Assembly: GCA_011009095.1 (NCBI GenBank)
Contig: VTPC01003380.1
Span: forward strand, 34,916-98,915
From: Ignelater luminosus
Lineage: Eukaryota; Arthropoda; Insecta; Coleoptera; Elateridae
Reading direction: 5' to 3'
DNA length: 64,000 nucleotides
Position 1 is the first letter of the stretch; each line of letters starts with the position of its first letter. The notes beneath the pieces are model-generated. The model worked only from the letters and a program-made list of their open reading frames with translations. It ran no database searches and was not told where the DNA came from. The translations under genes and the position numbers were made by a program. Shown piece after piece: positions 23,620-35,169 of the stretch.

Positions 23620-24790
23620 TGCAATAACTTATGAGATGAGCGATATAGCAGTAGTGTAACGACAATCAAAGTCCCCCCTATATTTTCATCAACCGCAATT
23701 CTTCTGTCTGGTTTCATTATTTCTTTATATCTCTGAACAAGCATCTCAATAAGCGTTCGAATTTTATAAATTTGATCTTCTGGTTCAGCTTCTTCGTTTT
23801 TTGAAAAGTGCCAGAATTTCAACAACTTTCAAAACGATTTCTTGACATGACTACGGATGCAACATCATTCTTATGCCCTCGGTTCAATAGTATTTTCTTG
23901 AAGGATGTCTTACGAGCCCTATCCACAGCAGAAGACCGAAAAACTTCTTCATTTCATGCGCATTTGTTGGTTTCCAAGTTGACAAACGACTATACCGAGT
24001 ATGTTATCGCTTATTTAGGACCTGCTGAGCGTTGAGATTTGTCTCTGTTACTATATGTTGAACAATGTCATCACTTATGAATAACATAAAATAGTCAAAC
24101 GGTGTAGAATCTACAAGGATGTTGCTTATAATACCTGAAGCATCCAAAAAATTAAATATTTGCTGATGATCTCCACTAACCTCAAACCATTGTGTAGTTG
24201 ATGATATTGTAATATCTAAAATAAGGAAATTATGGAAATAAATTATACTGTGTGAGAGTATTCAATGTGTAATCATCGAAGTTCTCCGCGCCGAAGGCGC
24301 AGCAGCTTTAGAAGCCAAAGGCTAATCTCCAGCCTGGATAATAGTAGTGGAATTGAATGGAACTCTGAACGCGACGCTCGCATGCATCGGTGTGCTGGTG
24401 AGTTGAGTTGAGTTAGTGCGGCCAAGCAGGCGAGGACCGGAAAAGGGGACGCAGCGCCCCGAGATTGGATGGTGATCCGAGGTGAACCATTGGTCGTCCT
24501 GGATTGGTGACTGGTAGATTCCAAATGTAGATTCTTATTGACGGTGGCGGCGATGTTCGTTCGATAAGAGGCGGAGAAAGGAAGGAAAAAACGGCAAAGC
24601 CACGGGTCCACCCGGGGCTCTAGCATGTCGACCCTGCCAACGAGGTCGAATCTTCATCACTAGGTATATAATTTTCATCATCAGATTTGGCAAAACTCTC
24701 TTTGTCATCGAACGTGTTTCCTTAAGATTTATCGAAGGTAGTCTCCAACAAATCAGCTAACTCTAGCTGTTTCAGAGGTTTGTGTTTGTC
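23620..24790 (-). pseudogene. piggyBac-like transposase, degenerate and interrupted
   Basis: The - strand reads FDDKESFAKSDDENYIPSDE (acidic N-terminus), then after an inserted 365-bp block WFEVSGDHQQIFNFLDASGI and TPFDYFMLFISDDIVQHIV, then KFFGLLLWIGLVRHPSRKYY, MSRNRFE, LKFWHFSKNEEAEPEDQIYK and IRTLIEMLVQRYKE, ending near AVDENIGGTL. This is the order seen in DDE_Tnp_1_7 piggyBac transposases up to the first catalytic Asp (IDESMVPFxGR; here VDENIGG). The remaining catalytic core and cysteine-rich C-terminus are missing. Stops and frameshifts are frequent. A possible small intron ends at TTATTTTAG near 24216. No TTAA-flanked ends were identified. Confidence 0.85.
24281..24645. mobile_element. 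365-bp GC-rich insertion inside piggyBac, with TCGAA duplication
   Basis: The piggyBac N-terminus (to 24646 on the - strand) and the rest (from 24280) are separated by a block that is much richer in GC than either side. The pentamer TCGAA is present at both junctions (24276-24280 and 24646-24650), as expected for a 5-bp target-site duplication. No inverted repeats, poly(A) tail or LTR-like ends were seen. The ORF on the - strand (24273-24626) has no recognisable domain. The family is unknown. Confidence 0.6.
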
Positions 24791-24854
24791 GTTCATTGAG
24801 GGAAATTATTGTTCATGGTTTAAGAATCGAGATAATTAAATTCAGAAATAAACT

Positions 24855-25126
24855 CTCGGCCCGTCAGGCCTGTCGAGCCTTTTGGACGTCTCGGCCTTTC
24901 GGGTCTATTGGGCCGTTTGGATCTCTCGAGCCTGTCGGGTCATATGGGCCTGTTGGGCCTTTTGGATTTCTCGGCCCTTTGGGTGTCTCGGATCTGTCAG
25001 TCCGTTCGGAGCTCCGAAATATTAAACCGTTCGGACTTCCGGCCTGTTGGAGCGTTTTTCTCAGGTCGCGTCAAGTTTGTCCCCAGTCGAGCCGGACTTG
25101 GAAATTTCGGCCCGTGCAGGGCTCTA
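24855..25126 (+). repeat. GC-rich 9-bp minisatellite element, copy 2
   Basis: A run of 9-bp words (GGGCCTGTC, GGACGTCTC, GGCCTTTCG, GGGTCTATT and so on) ends with GAAATTTCGGCCCGTGCAGG then GCTCTA, the same right end as the copy at 41177-41575. The left end is missing. It lies immediately beside the piggyBac relic. The + strand ORF reads GPFGSLEPVGSYGPVGPFG, a collagen-like pattern that follows from the 9-bp period. Confidence 0.75.
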
Positions 25127-25129
25127 AGG

Positions 25130-27740
25130 AATAAAGGTCATGTAAAAACCATTTACATATAAAAAAGGACAATTCTCACATTAAGGGAAATTTAAGGAAT
25201 ATTTTGTATATTTTTGGGGGAAATTGAACTGTGAGAGTTTGACAACACTGAGGGGAACCCTCGATTAGTTATTACACCATTACTATCAATTGTCTGGCTC
25301 ATGGCACACTTCAAAACCATTAACACTTCTTTTTTACAGTAATAATTGTTATTTTTTCTCAAGAAAGAAGCAAAAGTGGATAATGGCAGTTCGCATACAG
25401 TTAAACATCTTGTCAAAATGTCATTGAATTTGAGGATGGGGTTTTTTAAACATTAATATTTTTTTTTAATTGTTTATGACTGCTAAGTACCTTGATACAA
25501 CAATAATAAAAAAACTTTAGTAAAACAAAGGCCAATAAATGGCAAGTAAATAATTAAAATTGTCGAAGTAATTGTACATAAAATTTTACTGCATGCACAT
25601 AATGAAACTCCACCTCTAAAAATTAATGGTAGTTTTATTTCAACAAAATAAAAAATAAAAAAGACAGAAAATAGTTAATTTTTTGTGAAGATTCAAATTA
25701 TGTTGAAATTGTCGAGATTTTTGATACTTACACACTATTGCCTAAATTGAAATGGATTGAGTCGTCGCTTTATATTTATGAACAACAATGCAACGATTGT
25801 TGTTGTTGATCTTGTCAGTCAAAATCCATCTAATTTGTTTACAGGCAGCTAGTAATAATAATACGATGACAAAACAACAAGTTTATCTGAATGTAATTAG
25901 AAGTTAAACTAATCAATTTTAATTAACAGATAAACTGTCTAACACAGTAAATTATGCATAAAGATTTCCTCTAAACAACACGACTGACATGATGCCCACC
26001 ATCATAGCTATTTAATAATTTCTTGTAAATTTATCCGTCATGTTTTAAATTAATCAAATGTCTTACATAACAAGGTTATGGACATTTCGATATACAAAAA
26101 TAAATTTCGCAATTAATCTAAACAAAAACAAAAATTTGCTTATTAAAATACAAGTAATAACAGAGAATTCAGATAGAGCGACTTTTTAAGAAACTCACAT
26201 TATCGTGAAATTGTGTCAGAAGGGTATTATTTTAAGCTTCCACAATATAAATTTAGATGACCCATTGAATTTCAATCGTCCTACTGAATACGCTTGATAT
26301 ACTTATCTATTATTATAGTTACTATGAAGAATACTAAGTCACCCCAAGTTCAAAATTAAAACGGTTTTTTGGCAAAATTCTAGTTAACAAATCTTGAACG
26401 ATTTCCGCACCTGTTAAATATAACATCAAGTTGTAAACTGCTATCAGCCACGTGTATTTGTAGAGTTCATGAATTGTTCCCACACCTACACGAGGCTGAA
26501 GCGTAGGAATATTAGATTTTCGAAGTTTTGATTTTTTTTTCGAAAACTTCAAATTAAAATTTGAAATATTGATAATTTATCTAGAGATAATTTTTAATGT
26601 CGCGTGACAAATTTTATCTTTTTTTATTAAGAGTTAACCAGTTGACAATCGTCGAGAAATGACCTTTTTTAATGTTATCATTATTTTTAAATATTTTGAA
26701 ACTGTTATGAAATCAATTTATTATTGTATTGTTTAGTTGAGAGGAATTTCTACACATTTTTTTTAATTCCTTTGTATATTTTTTCTTAGTTGTTTACAGA
26801 AAAATGCAGGTGTCCGTGAAAGGTTGTAAGGTAATTACATCAAAATGCGATTGATTTCCTATTCTTCGAATACAATGAATAATCAATTAAAGACCTTCTT
26901 ATATGGACTTTTGGGAATCCAGCTTTAATTCTTGATAGACGTTTAAAGAATTGTTTTCACATCGTATCGGAAAACCATTAGGGACATTAAATAAAAGAGT
27001 ATCAGTTTTATTAACCGACGAAAACTCAAATCTTTGAAAACAAAGTCGCAAAGAAGAGTCGAAATCACTAAATTCGTTTCAGGATAAATTTGTAGCTTCA
27101 GTGAATAATAAATTTCACCTCTATTTGTAGGCAAAAGGTTTTGCATTATTTGAAAGGGTATATCTGTCGGAGTTTATGTTACCCGTGACCTTTCTTTTTC
27201 TCTTGGTATATAAAAATAAGTAAATTTGTTGGACTTTTTTTTTGTTGGTAAATGTTAAAGGGCGTTTGGATTTCTTTTAATTAATAACAGAATTAGCTCA
27301 AAACAACTTTGACTTTGTAGAGGAATAAATGAGATTTTGCCAGCGGCACTGTAAGGAAGTGAATATACAGTGTGTCCCTTCGAGATTAAAAGGGATAAGA
27401 AGCCGTAACTTCTTCAGTTTTCTAGACAACTCCATCTTTTTTATGACACTACAATCAACTATGGCTATTTAAACAAACAAGTTTATGTTATAACTCAAGA
27501 ATGATACTTACTAAAGCAACTGAATGCGATTATATTATTAAAAACATAATTATCTAACTTCTTTGCCTTTCGATTTTTTCTGTAAAACCAAAACTAATTT
27601 TTAATTCCTACGATACGGATTATACGGAAAGTAGGAATAATACAGTTACTCCAATAAAGAGAAAAACAATAACCAAAGATATGGTTCCTTCGTTTTCTGC
27701 TGACTCTAGGGTAACATAAACGCTAAAGGAAAAACATGAG
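25130..27740. other. Intron sequence, nothing recognised
   Basis: AT-rich. A phrase ACAGTGTGTCCCTT at 27368 resembles the TACAGGGTGTCC phrase at 39074, a common end motif of insect mobile elements, but no element was delimited. The ORFs here have no recognisable domain. Confidence 0.4.
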
Positions 27741-27746
27741 ACCTTT

Positions 27747-27950
27747 TTGTTAACAAAACTAACTTTAAAAAGCCCAAAGCTAAAAAAACTAAAGAAAAGT
27801 CTCTCTCTAACCGCACACGATAAATCGAATTACACCGAATTTCAGGATGTTTTTGAAAACAATTTGGATAATGTATTATCTTATAAAACTTTTTACGACT
27901 TTCTTACAGAGGTAAAAGGAAAAAATGCTTGTGAAGTTGCACAAACTAAA
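27747..27950 (+). pseudogene. Possible Jockey-type ORF1 fragment
   Basis: The translation VLSYKTFYDFLTEVKGKNA followed by CEVAQT resembles the LSYxxFxDFLENxxGxxxxxEVA stretch that precedes the zinc knuckles in ORF1 proteins of some insect Jockey-type LINEs. This is recall of a loose pattern and not a firm match. It runs in one open frame straight into a mariner-type sequence, so the composite ORF is a junction of two elements. Confidence 0.3.
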
Positions 27951-28112
27951 TGGCAAGGGCGCAGAGAGCGTCCTGGTCAGCCAAATAAGTTTGAAGACGG
28001 AGAATTGGAAGCGTTACAGAAAGAAGATTCATGTCAGACATTCAAAGGGTTATCGCAAATACTCAAATGTCAATGAGTCTACAGTCAGTAGCGATTTACA
28101 CCACTTCTTTAT
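27950..28112 (+). mobile_element. mariner transposase fragment, N-terminal HTH
   Basis: Reads GRRERPGQPNKFEDGELEAL then EDSCQTFKGLSQILKC and, after a frameshift, NESTVSSDLHHF. This is the second half of the mariner N-terminal helix-turn-helix region (SGRPxKFEDxELEALLxEDxCQTxxELAxxLxVxxSTVSxRL). The catalytic domain is absent, and Jockey sequence begins about 30 bp further on. Confidence 0.75.
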
Positions 28113-28142
28113 AATACATCACCAACTATATATCATGTAACC

Positions 28143-29041
28143 CTGAAATGAAGCGTTTCATATATGCTGATGACACGGCCATAGCAGCTCAGGGGAGAAG
28201 TTTCGAAGAGACAGAATGTAGATCATCGGCCGCTTTGGAAGAGCTAGCAGACTACTATGACAGGGACTCGTTGAAACCGAACCCTAAGAAAACCCAGGTA
28301 CTGCACCAAACCAAAATACTTAGGAGTCAAGTTGGACCGTATATTGACTTATAAGCCCCACTGTCAGGACACCAAGACAGAAATATCGTCTAGGTATAGT
28401 ATAATTCCGGTATCACTTGGAGAGCTTAACTAAGTGTGCTCCGAACCTCTGCTTTAGCCTTATGTTTCTCAACTGCCAGTATGGGGTCGCTCTGCACACA
28501 CCCATATAGTCGATTGTGCAATAAATGACACTGGCCGAATAATATTTGGATGTTTAAAACCCACTCCAGCAGATAGAATTTACGCCATTATAGGTATTGC
28601 CCCTTCATCCATTAGAAGGGGGGTTGAGAGGAAGAAGTAAGCAATTTACGCAAGGCGTGGCTTGTTTGAACAACAGATTAAAATTTTATTAGTATTAAAT
28701 TATACGGGTGTACTTGAAACCACTGACAGACGACGCCGCTGTCAGCTGTGCCGGGCGTCTCTCCCTGCTGAAGCTTCGAAACTGAGAGAGGAGCTAACTA
28801 CAGGCAGTCAGTTATCATATCCTCCTTGGAGAACCCGCAACAAGCTCAGAATTAATACTTTGCGATGCAGAAAGAAGTTAAAAAGATGGGAATATGCAGA
28901 GGATGATAGATGTGGATGTAAAGAAACACAAGACGCTGGGCACTTAGGAGAAGGCTGCATCCATCGAGACCTCATTGAAGCGAATCACAAAACCGTCCTT
29001 GTGGCGCAATACTGGGGAAATACCATTTGGTTTTACCTGTG
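28143..29041 (+). mobile_element. Jockey-clade LINE, reverse transcriptase C-terminal half
   Basis: Begins at the catalytic motif: KRFIYADDTAIAAQGRSFEE with the YADD box intact, then DYYDRDSLKPNPKKTQV, KYLGVKLDRILTYKPHCQ in another frame, and a thumb region (LKPTPADRIYAI then IAPSSIRR). The final segment reads WRTRNKLRINTLRCRKKLKR, DRCGCKETQDAGHLGEGC. This is the order seen at the 3' end of Jockey-type elements. At least three frameshifts or stops break it. It is truncated at the 5' side, where it meets a mariner fragment. Confidence 0.85.
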
Positions 29042-29299
29042 ATCTGGACACGGAAAATAAGTAAGTAGCGATCAGTAAACGTTGGAAAGCAATGGGAATA
29101 GTTCAGAAGCTAGGAAGCTGGACGAGAAAGAGACGTTACGAAACGTTTAACAATCTATGAATTGCGGTTCAAAGATAAAGATGGAAATCGTTTTTGCATC
29201 GAGTAGTAACTGGTGATAAAAAATGAATTCTAAGCGCAAGAAGTCATGGGTGCATTCCGGTGAACCATCAACATCAACACCGCAACAGGATATTCTAAA

Positions 29300-30915
29300 C
29301 TAAACTAAAGATAATCAACAACCGGCCTGCATGTGTCTTCAGGAAACGCACTTAAAACAAGTATATAAGGATCAAATATCCATACATTTTAACTATATGT
29401 AATTACGAGACAACAACTGGAGCGATGGGGACATCCAACATCTTATTGATCAACTCCCTAGCCGAATTGTTTTTGCAGGGATTTCAACGCCAACATGGGA
29501 ATCCAACGATACTACCGATATTATATTATGCGGTGTGTTTATTTAAACCAATCTTACGGTGGAAATATAATTTAAGGTTTTAATTAAAATGAAACGTTTT
29601 GTGCTGTAACTTTTGATCAAGCAGATCGATTTGAATTTTGTTTTTACCAAAGAATTGCTGCTGTTATTCCCTTTCCAACAACATATTGCAAGTGATGGGA
29701 TGCCATTAAAGATTTTGAAGTTATGTGTGCGAGAACGAACACAGCGACCTCTATGAATCCATAGATAAATTGACGTGTTTCTTCTTATTTCAGTATCTTC
29801 ATTTGTTTACGAGAAATTAAGTGTGGATCGTTTTAGAATGTGCACACTGTTTTATAGAAGACGTCATGGGGAATAAAGATCTGATTGTACTTAACTCACA
29901 TTCTTTAATGGACGCAGTAATAGATTCTCTGTCATAGACCTTTTTATTTGCTTTCCTGTGTTGGCTTCTTGTATTTCTTGGTCACTGCTAAAAGCCACAC
30001 TTTACTCCGATCATTTCCCTATTATTATAAAAATGGGAACTGAAGACTATGTACCTGGAAAACTAATCAAGATGATTGGAACACCTTTTAAGAATATACA
30101 GCAGACTTTTAGATAATGGAGAACATCGAGAGCTCTGTGAAGATTTTTACGGAAACAATTATTAACGCCGCAACTTTAAGTATTCCCAGCCCTTCCAGAA
30201 CTTCAGAACGTCAAGGATATTTTTATTTTATTTCAATGTATTTTAAGAAATGTCGAGACACAGCAAGAAAAACCATCCTTGTTGCTAAAAAGTCTTCCTG
30301 GGAACAATCTGTAACCTCAATAGATACAACCTCTACATCTGAAGTTTGAAGAAAAGTTAGAAATATAATGATACTATAAACAGAGCAGTCCTAGATTGGA
30401 TCACATCAATTATTCCATACTTAGTAATCTTCTTCGATTTTTTGGCTTCGAAAAGACATAGGACACTACGTGAACGTATAATATCCTTAGAAATTTACGC
30501 CAGTGGGGTTTTTAGAAGTAAATTGCTTTCTAGACGATAGATACTTTAGGGTACGAGTCACATGAAAAATGGAATACCTCAAGGATTCACTATTAGTGTC
30601 TGTCTCTTTCTAGTAGCAGTTGATACACTTCTAAAAGGCATCAACGATAATATTGGTAAGACCATGTATATATGTAGATGATCTAGCGATATATGTCTCA
30701 GACAGATCAATGAAAAACCCCAAGCTGTCATAAATCAACTTATCGATATTGGAGAACGTAATGGTTTTCGATTCTCAGCAGCCAGAATTAAATGTGTGCA
30801 CTTTTATAGATTTAGAAAAACTTATGATGACTTCAATCCAACTATTAACGGGCATCATGTCAACATAGTTCCACAAATTAAATTTCTTGGTGTTACGTTT
30901 GATTCTATTCTTATT
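29300..30915 (+). mobile_element. Second Jockey-clade LINE, endonuclease to RT, degenerate
   Basis: Starts with ACMCLQETHLKQ (endonuclease active-site strand, normally CLQETxL) and IQHLIDQLPSRIVFAGI. The middle has DWNTF-like and FTETIINAATLSIP, then SSWEQSVTSIDTTS. The reverse transcriptase follows: HMKNGIPQGFTISVCLFLVA, a damaged ADD region, INQLIDIGERNGFRFSAARI, KCVHFYRFRKTYDDFNPTIN and IVPQIKFLGVTFDSIL. It stops there. Large parts of the endonuclease are missing and stops are frequent. It follows the other Jockey fragment on the same strand but has its own endonuclease, so it is a separate copy. Confidence 0.8.
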
Positions 30916-30989
30916 ATCATATATTCGTAGTATTCTCGTATTCTTCTACTATTAGCATATTCTCCTCGAAGTGTCCTTTAGGCGAACTT

Positions 30990-31700
30990 GTAATTTATAT
31001 CTGTTTGTGTGAACCCCAAAACGGATTCGTCCCTCGTCGAGGTCGAGGGAGTTGTTGAGTTCTTGTTTGTTGTGTCTGCTGCAGCGGTCGTTGGTTATCG
31101 TGGATCCTTGGTTGTTGAATCTTCTTCAGCGGAAAGGTAGAAGGGTTTAAATTTTTGACCTTAATAATGCTTTTCTTCTGATACAGCTGCAAGAGGGCAC
31201 TTTGCAGCGCAAGAGATTGCTGCATCTTGTTTTGGTTTGCACCTGCATGCTCATCTGTTGCGTTAGTGGTAGGAACTTACTTTCTTTTGCCATGATAGGT
31301 TGTGTCGGTTGTGATGACCGTACACAGTGAACGCTTCTGGTAGCTCCGGTGCTAATTACTCGAAACCTACGTTCAAGATGACTTGTCTTGAACCTTGTTT
31401 GCTGTTCTTGCTCCAACAGGGTGGATACGACTGACAGTTATAGTGGACGATGTGATCGTAGTTTGTGGTGCTTCATCACTGATTGTGCGGATGCAGGTGG
31501 GTAGAAGCCTGCCCTGATGATAAGAATGTTGACTAATGATGCAATGAGCTAATGTGGGAATAAAACGCGCCTTCCTCTCTTTTCGGATGTAGAAAATCTT
31601 TTCCGTGTTGTACCATGTGCAGAGTGCAGTTGGTCTATGTAGTTGCTGTTGAGTCCATAGATGCTAGTTCCCCCTAGGAGGACCATGACATACTAGTTCC
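30990..31700 (-). other. Unassigned GC-richer island with a Gln-rich frame
   Basis: A block clearly less AT-rich than its neighbours. On the - strand one frame reads QQSLALQSALLQLYQKK then a run of Gln/Thr/Arg (LQQTQQTRTQQLPRP). It ends with GGACGAATCCGTTTTGGGG (near 31034), which echoes GGACGAATAAACCCCAGAAT at 40138. The similarity of style to 39540-40190 suggests both belong to one kind of retroelement leader or LTR. No domain was recognised. Confidence 0.35.
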
Positions 31701-31759
31701 CAAGAGGCAGGATCGAATTTGCCAAGGCTAGGTAGGATTTCTCTTAAATTCCAGTTTTT

Positions 31760-32290
31760 TAATACATAAATAACGATAATAACGAAAGTATAATTTTATC
31801 TAGACATCACGAGATTTATCAGAGAACTTCAAATTGCTGTAACTTCTGACCTGTCGAAGATAAATTAGTAACTATTACATATTTCTGAAGGAGATGTAAT
31901 ACTCTACAACTTCCTGTTTGACGACTTTTCTGTAAAACCTAAGGCTGACGAGTTAGAAGGACAAATTTGACGAAAAATGTGAGGCACAAAAAGTTTTTCG
32001 AAAATTATGGAATTTCGCTGGTAAATATCTCGAAAACTATAACGCATAGGAAGAAACTGAATATAGACATTCGTGTAGGAAATTTAATTGTCTTTTATTG
32101 TGTTAGGAATACTTTTTTCCGTACGACGCACCGTTTCCGAGTTATAAGCGGCAAACCAAAAAAGGGATCTTTTCACTCCCTGAAGCGGCAGGACTAGGAG
32201 CGGGGACTTTTAGTATCTTTGCCTCCTGGATACCCTCAAAACATTCCTCAAGAGAAAAATTCTCCCCCATTCCATGTCCTCTATAACCCC
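31760..32290. repeat. Possible non-coding dispersed repeat
   Basis: Contains TCTCGAAAACTATAACGCAT and ACGCACCGTTTCCGAGTTAT, phrases in the style of the 22.8-23.1 kb region. No coding motif was recognised; the ORF at 31967-32197 is probably a by-product. Confidence 0.3.
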
Positions 32291-32458
32291 TACGTTCAAT
32301 GGACTACAAAGAAAAGAAAATTAATGAAAATACACTTTTTTTTTAATTTAAAGTGAAAAGAATTATGGAGACTTCTCTTATAATATTCATGTTTTGATTT
32401 ATATGAGATTTTTAAAATTCTTAAATTAATTGTTAATTTGAAAACAAAAAAAATTATT

Positions 32459-32543
32459 CCGCCAGCGGGATTTGAACTCACATTTCTTAGAATACAAAAA
32501 AAACTTTTTATCGCAGGCCCTACCACTAGGCTACGCCGGCTCC
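32459..32543 (-). repeat. tRNA-derived SINE-like head
   Basis: On the - strand it reads GGAGCCGGCGTAGCCTAGTG then an 11-base word TAGCCTAGTGG that fits the Pol III A box, and AGTTCAAATCC that fits the B box. The parts between do not fold as a proper tRNA anticodon arm. It is followed by a T-rich stretch. It therefore looks like a tRNA-derived SINE or tRNA pseudogene and not a functional tRNA. Confidence 0.6.
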
Positions 32544-32559
32544 GATTATTAACTTCAAT

Positions 32560-34250
32560 TTATGAGATGTTAAACATACCATGATAATAGTATTAGACAA
32601 AGCTTTGTTGATTTTAAGAAACTTTGTTAATGCGATGTGTAAGACACCCTGTATAATAGTTAACACTTTACACACGTGCAAGGACATTTTGTAGGTTAAA
32701 TCCAATTTAATGCGCAACACCTACATTCCAGTAATAATAATAATTTTTGGCAAAATATTAAAACTCGTTGCGGTATAAATCAAGACAAAAATCTACTTAA
32801 AGTTTTCACAACAATCGTTTTACAACAATCCTTAGGGACCTCAAAATAAATTTCTATTTCGAAATTATAATAATAAAATTTTCAAGTGAAACTTAATTAG
32901 AGCCGATATAAAAGTTTGACGTCCAAGTAAGAAATAAAATATCGAGCACGTAATTGACCAATAAACCATAAATACGTAAAATGGCTTTGTTTCCCTTTTC
33001 GTTAGTTAATTTTTAATTGAGGGTAAAGCCTAATATAAAATGCGTGGCAGCTACCAATTTAGATGAAATTAATAATTGGATAAATGTCAGAGTCTTTCCT
33101 CAGATCTTCACGCAAGGAAAATATTTGAAAATTGCCTAGGAACATAATTGAATAAAAGCAATTTTCGAAATATTTTTTTCTCTAAAGGCGGCAGCTAAAA
33201 ATAAAATTAATTTCCGACAAGATTTCTAACATTTATGAATTTTTCGTCGAAATTTCCTACTGTGCTTAACAGTTTTGTTTTCACATTGATACCACCTACA
33301 AGTTTCCTCCTCATTTCCTCCTGCTCATATCAATCTATTATATTTTGTTACTATAGAAGACACTTCTACCATTTTATTGATTTTGCGCTCGGTTTGTCTT
33401 TCAACGTGTATATTTTTATCTGCTTTCAAACCTACTGCTTCCCATATCGTCGTATTCTTTTGGGATGTATTTACTAGAACGGACATTTTCCTGCTGGAAT
33501 TCTGTATTGTTTTCTTCTTTTCTCGGGCACAAAGATTTCCCCCACGTTAAAAGCTTGTAAACAACAAAAAGAATTTGTTTACTCCTTTCTGTTGCTGAGG
33601 GCAAAATTAAATTAATTGTGGAATTCTAAATAAAATTATTTCATTAGAAGCTACAACTCTTTATCGGTTTCCTTGTCAAGTAATGGAATTGGAATTTATG
33701 AGATTTCCTTTTCTTCGGAAGTGATAATTTAATAAAGTGAAATTACATTAATCATTTTAACAGTCTCGAATCGGAATCTTGGTGTTGTTGGTGTAAATTG
33801 ACTAACTAGATCTGAGTTAGTAAAATCATACTTTTCGATATTTTGTAGAGCAATTTATGAATCGTTTTCAATTTTTAATCTAACCTATTTTAATAGTCCA
33901 GCAGAATTTTTAGGATTCAGATTACAAAAATCATTTAATTTTGTTTTCCTTTCATGTTTGTCATTGTAGAATGTAGGTTGAGATGGTTCACTACAACCAC
34001 AAGAGTTTTATCCTGAGGAAAGCCTTGGTGTTCCGAATGTCTACAAGCTGAATATGAATAAACTTCCTTTTCTGTATTTATCTATGATAAATGGGTTTGC
34101 ATTTTCTCGCTTACAGCTCGTCTGTTGTACATTATCTGCTTATTATTACAGAAACGTCAACATATTGCGTGACAAAACTATATTATAGGTACTTACATAT
34201 TCGTAGAACCTTCTACGTATTTTAATCTGTCTTACTGCAAGTTTCATTAT
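32560..34250. other. Intron sequence, nothing recognised
   Basis: AT-rich. Phrase ACACCCTGTATA at 32644 resembles a common end motif of insect repeats. The ORFs at 33235-33604 on both strands have no recognisable domain. Confidence 0.4.
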
Positions 34251-34254
34251 CTTT

Positions 34255-34480
34255 CCAGTTAATTTTACGGCAAATAAATAAATGTAAGGTGCTGTATACA
34301 AATATCGCAATTAGGTAGTTTAAAAAAATGAAGCCTTTGACCGCGTGAGCTGACCTGCTCTATAAGCAAGGAGTCGAAGGTTCAAATCCCGCCGGATACC
34401 TTATAATTTTAAAACATTTTTTCTCAAATTTTTATTTTATTTTCTTGTTTTTGTAATGATTAACTACAATATATTATTCT
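34255..34480 (+). repeat. tRNA-Arg-like SINE candidate, copy A
   Basis: The tRNA-like part is 34339-34400: it starts GACCGCGTG, the same as insect tRNA-Arg genes, and carries a B box GGTTCAAATCC and an end GCCGGATACC. Its upstream flank (GCTGTATACAAATATCGCAA) and downstream T-rich spacer are shared with the inverted copy at 44841-45045, so the repeat is longer than the tRNA-like part. A 24-bp imperfect palindrome follows at 34455-34478. The acceptor arms do not pair, so it is not a working tRNA. Confidence 0.6.
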
Positions 34481-35169
34481 AAAAAAATAAAATAAAAATA
34501 AAAGGTTTATGCAACTAAAAATTTCTTTCTACGGTTCTAAATGTACTTGTATGCATTAAACAGGTCAATATAAGCAGTGGTAGTGTGATTGTGATATGTT
34601 AATGCTGAAACCTGTATGCTATGAAAAAGCAATGAATAATAAAGAGCAGCGGGTCGGAATAAATATTAAAAAAAAGTTTATCCGAAGATTTCGATTCCGA
34701 ACCCATACAAGAACCGACACTAAAGAAAATCAGAAGTTACAAAATGAGAAAAACTGCAGGTTATTTTATAATTGAGCAAAATTCAAAGAGTACGAGTTAG
34801 ATTGACTAACAACTTGATAGCACACTATGTAACACGAAACCCACCGCTTTAAAAATGAATAATTTTGGAGTATTTTCATTAAAGGGACATTTGCAATCTA
34901 AACATTTATTTAGATACACAGAAGAATCAAGAATTTTAAGTTGGCTCAATAGCTGGGGTTGGTTTCCGCCCGGTAATTTAATTGCGAGCCGATTGCCGGT
35001 TGAAATGAAATGAAAAAGTCGGTAAATCTCCGAACATCATATAGTATTCGTTTTCTTTTGCATTTTCTGGGTGGGTTTATTAGCTTTTAGTTGATAAATT
35101 TGTTCCAAGAGCTAATTTTGGAGAACATAGTAAAAAAGCGCCTTTCTTTTAATTGTTTCAAGGATGAAA

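Noticed and set aside
24796-25162. Collagen-like protein gene (also 6112-6294, 36599-36983 and 41241-41513)
   Set aside because: The Gly-Pro pattern comes from a 9-bp DNA repeat, appears in more than one frame, and recurs in all four copies of a non-coding repeat.
27747-28076. A single host gene of 109 codons
   Set aside because: The second half is a mariner HTH motif and the frame breaks at once after it; it is a junction of mobile-element pieces.
33235-33604. Overlapping ORFs on both strands as a gene
   Set aside because: No recognisable domain on either strand and no splice or promoter context.
34339-34400. Functional tRNA gene
   Set aside because: B box and tRNA-Arg-like start are present, but the acceptor and anticodon arms do not pair, and the same tract with its flanks is repeated at 44841-45045.
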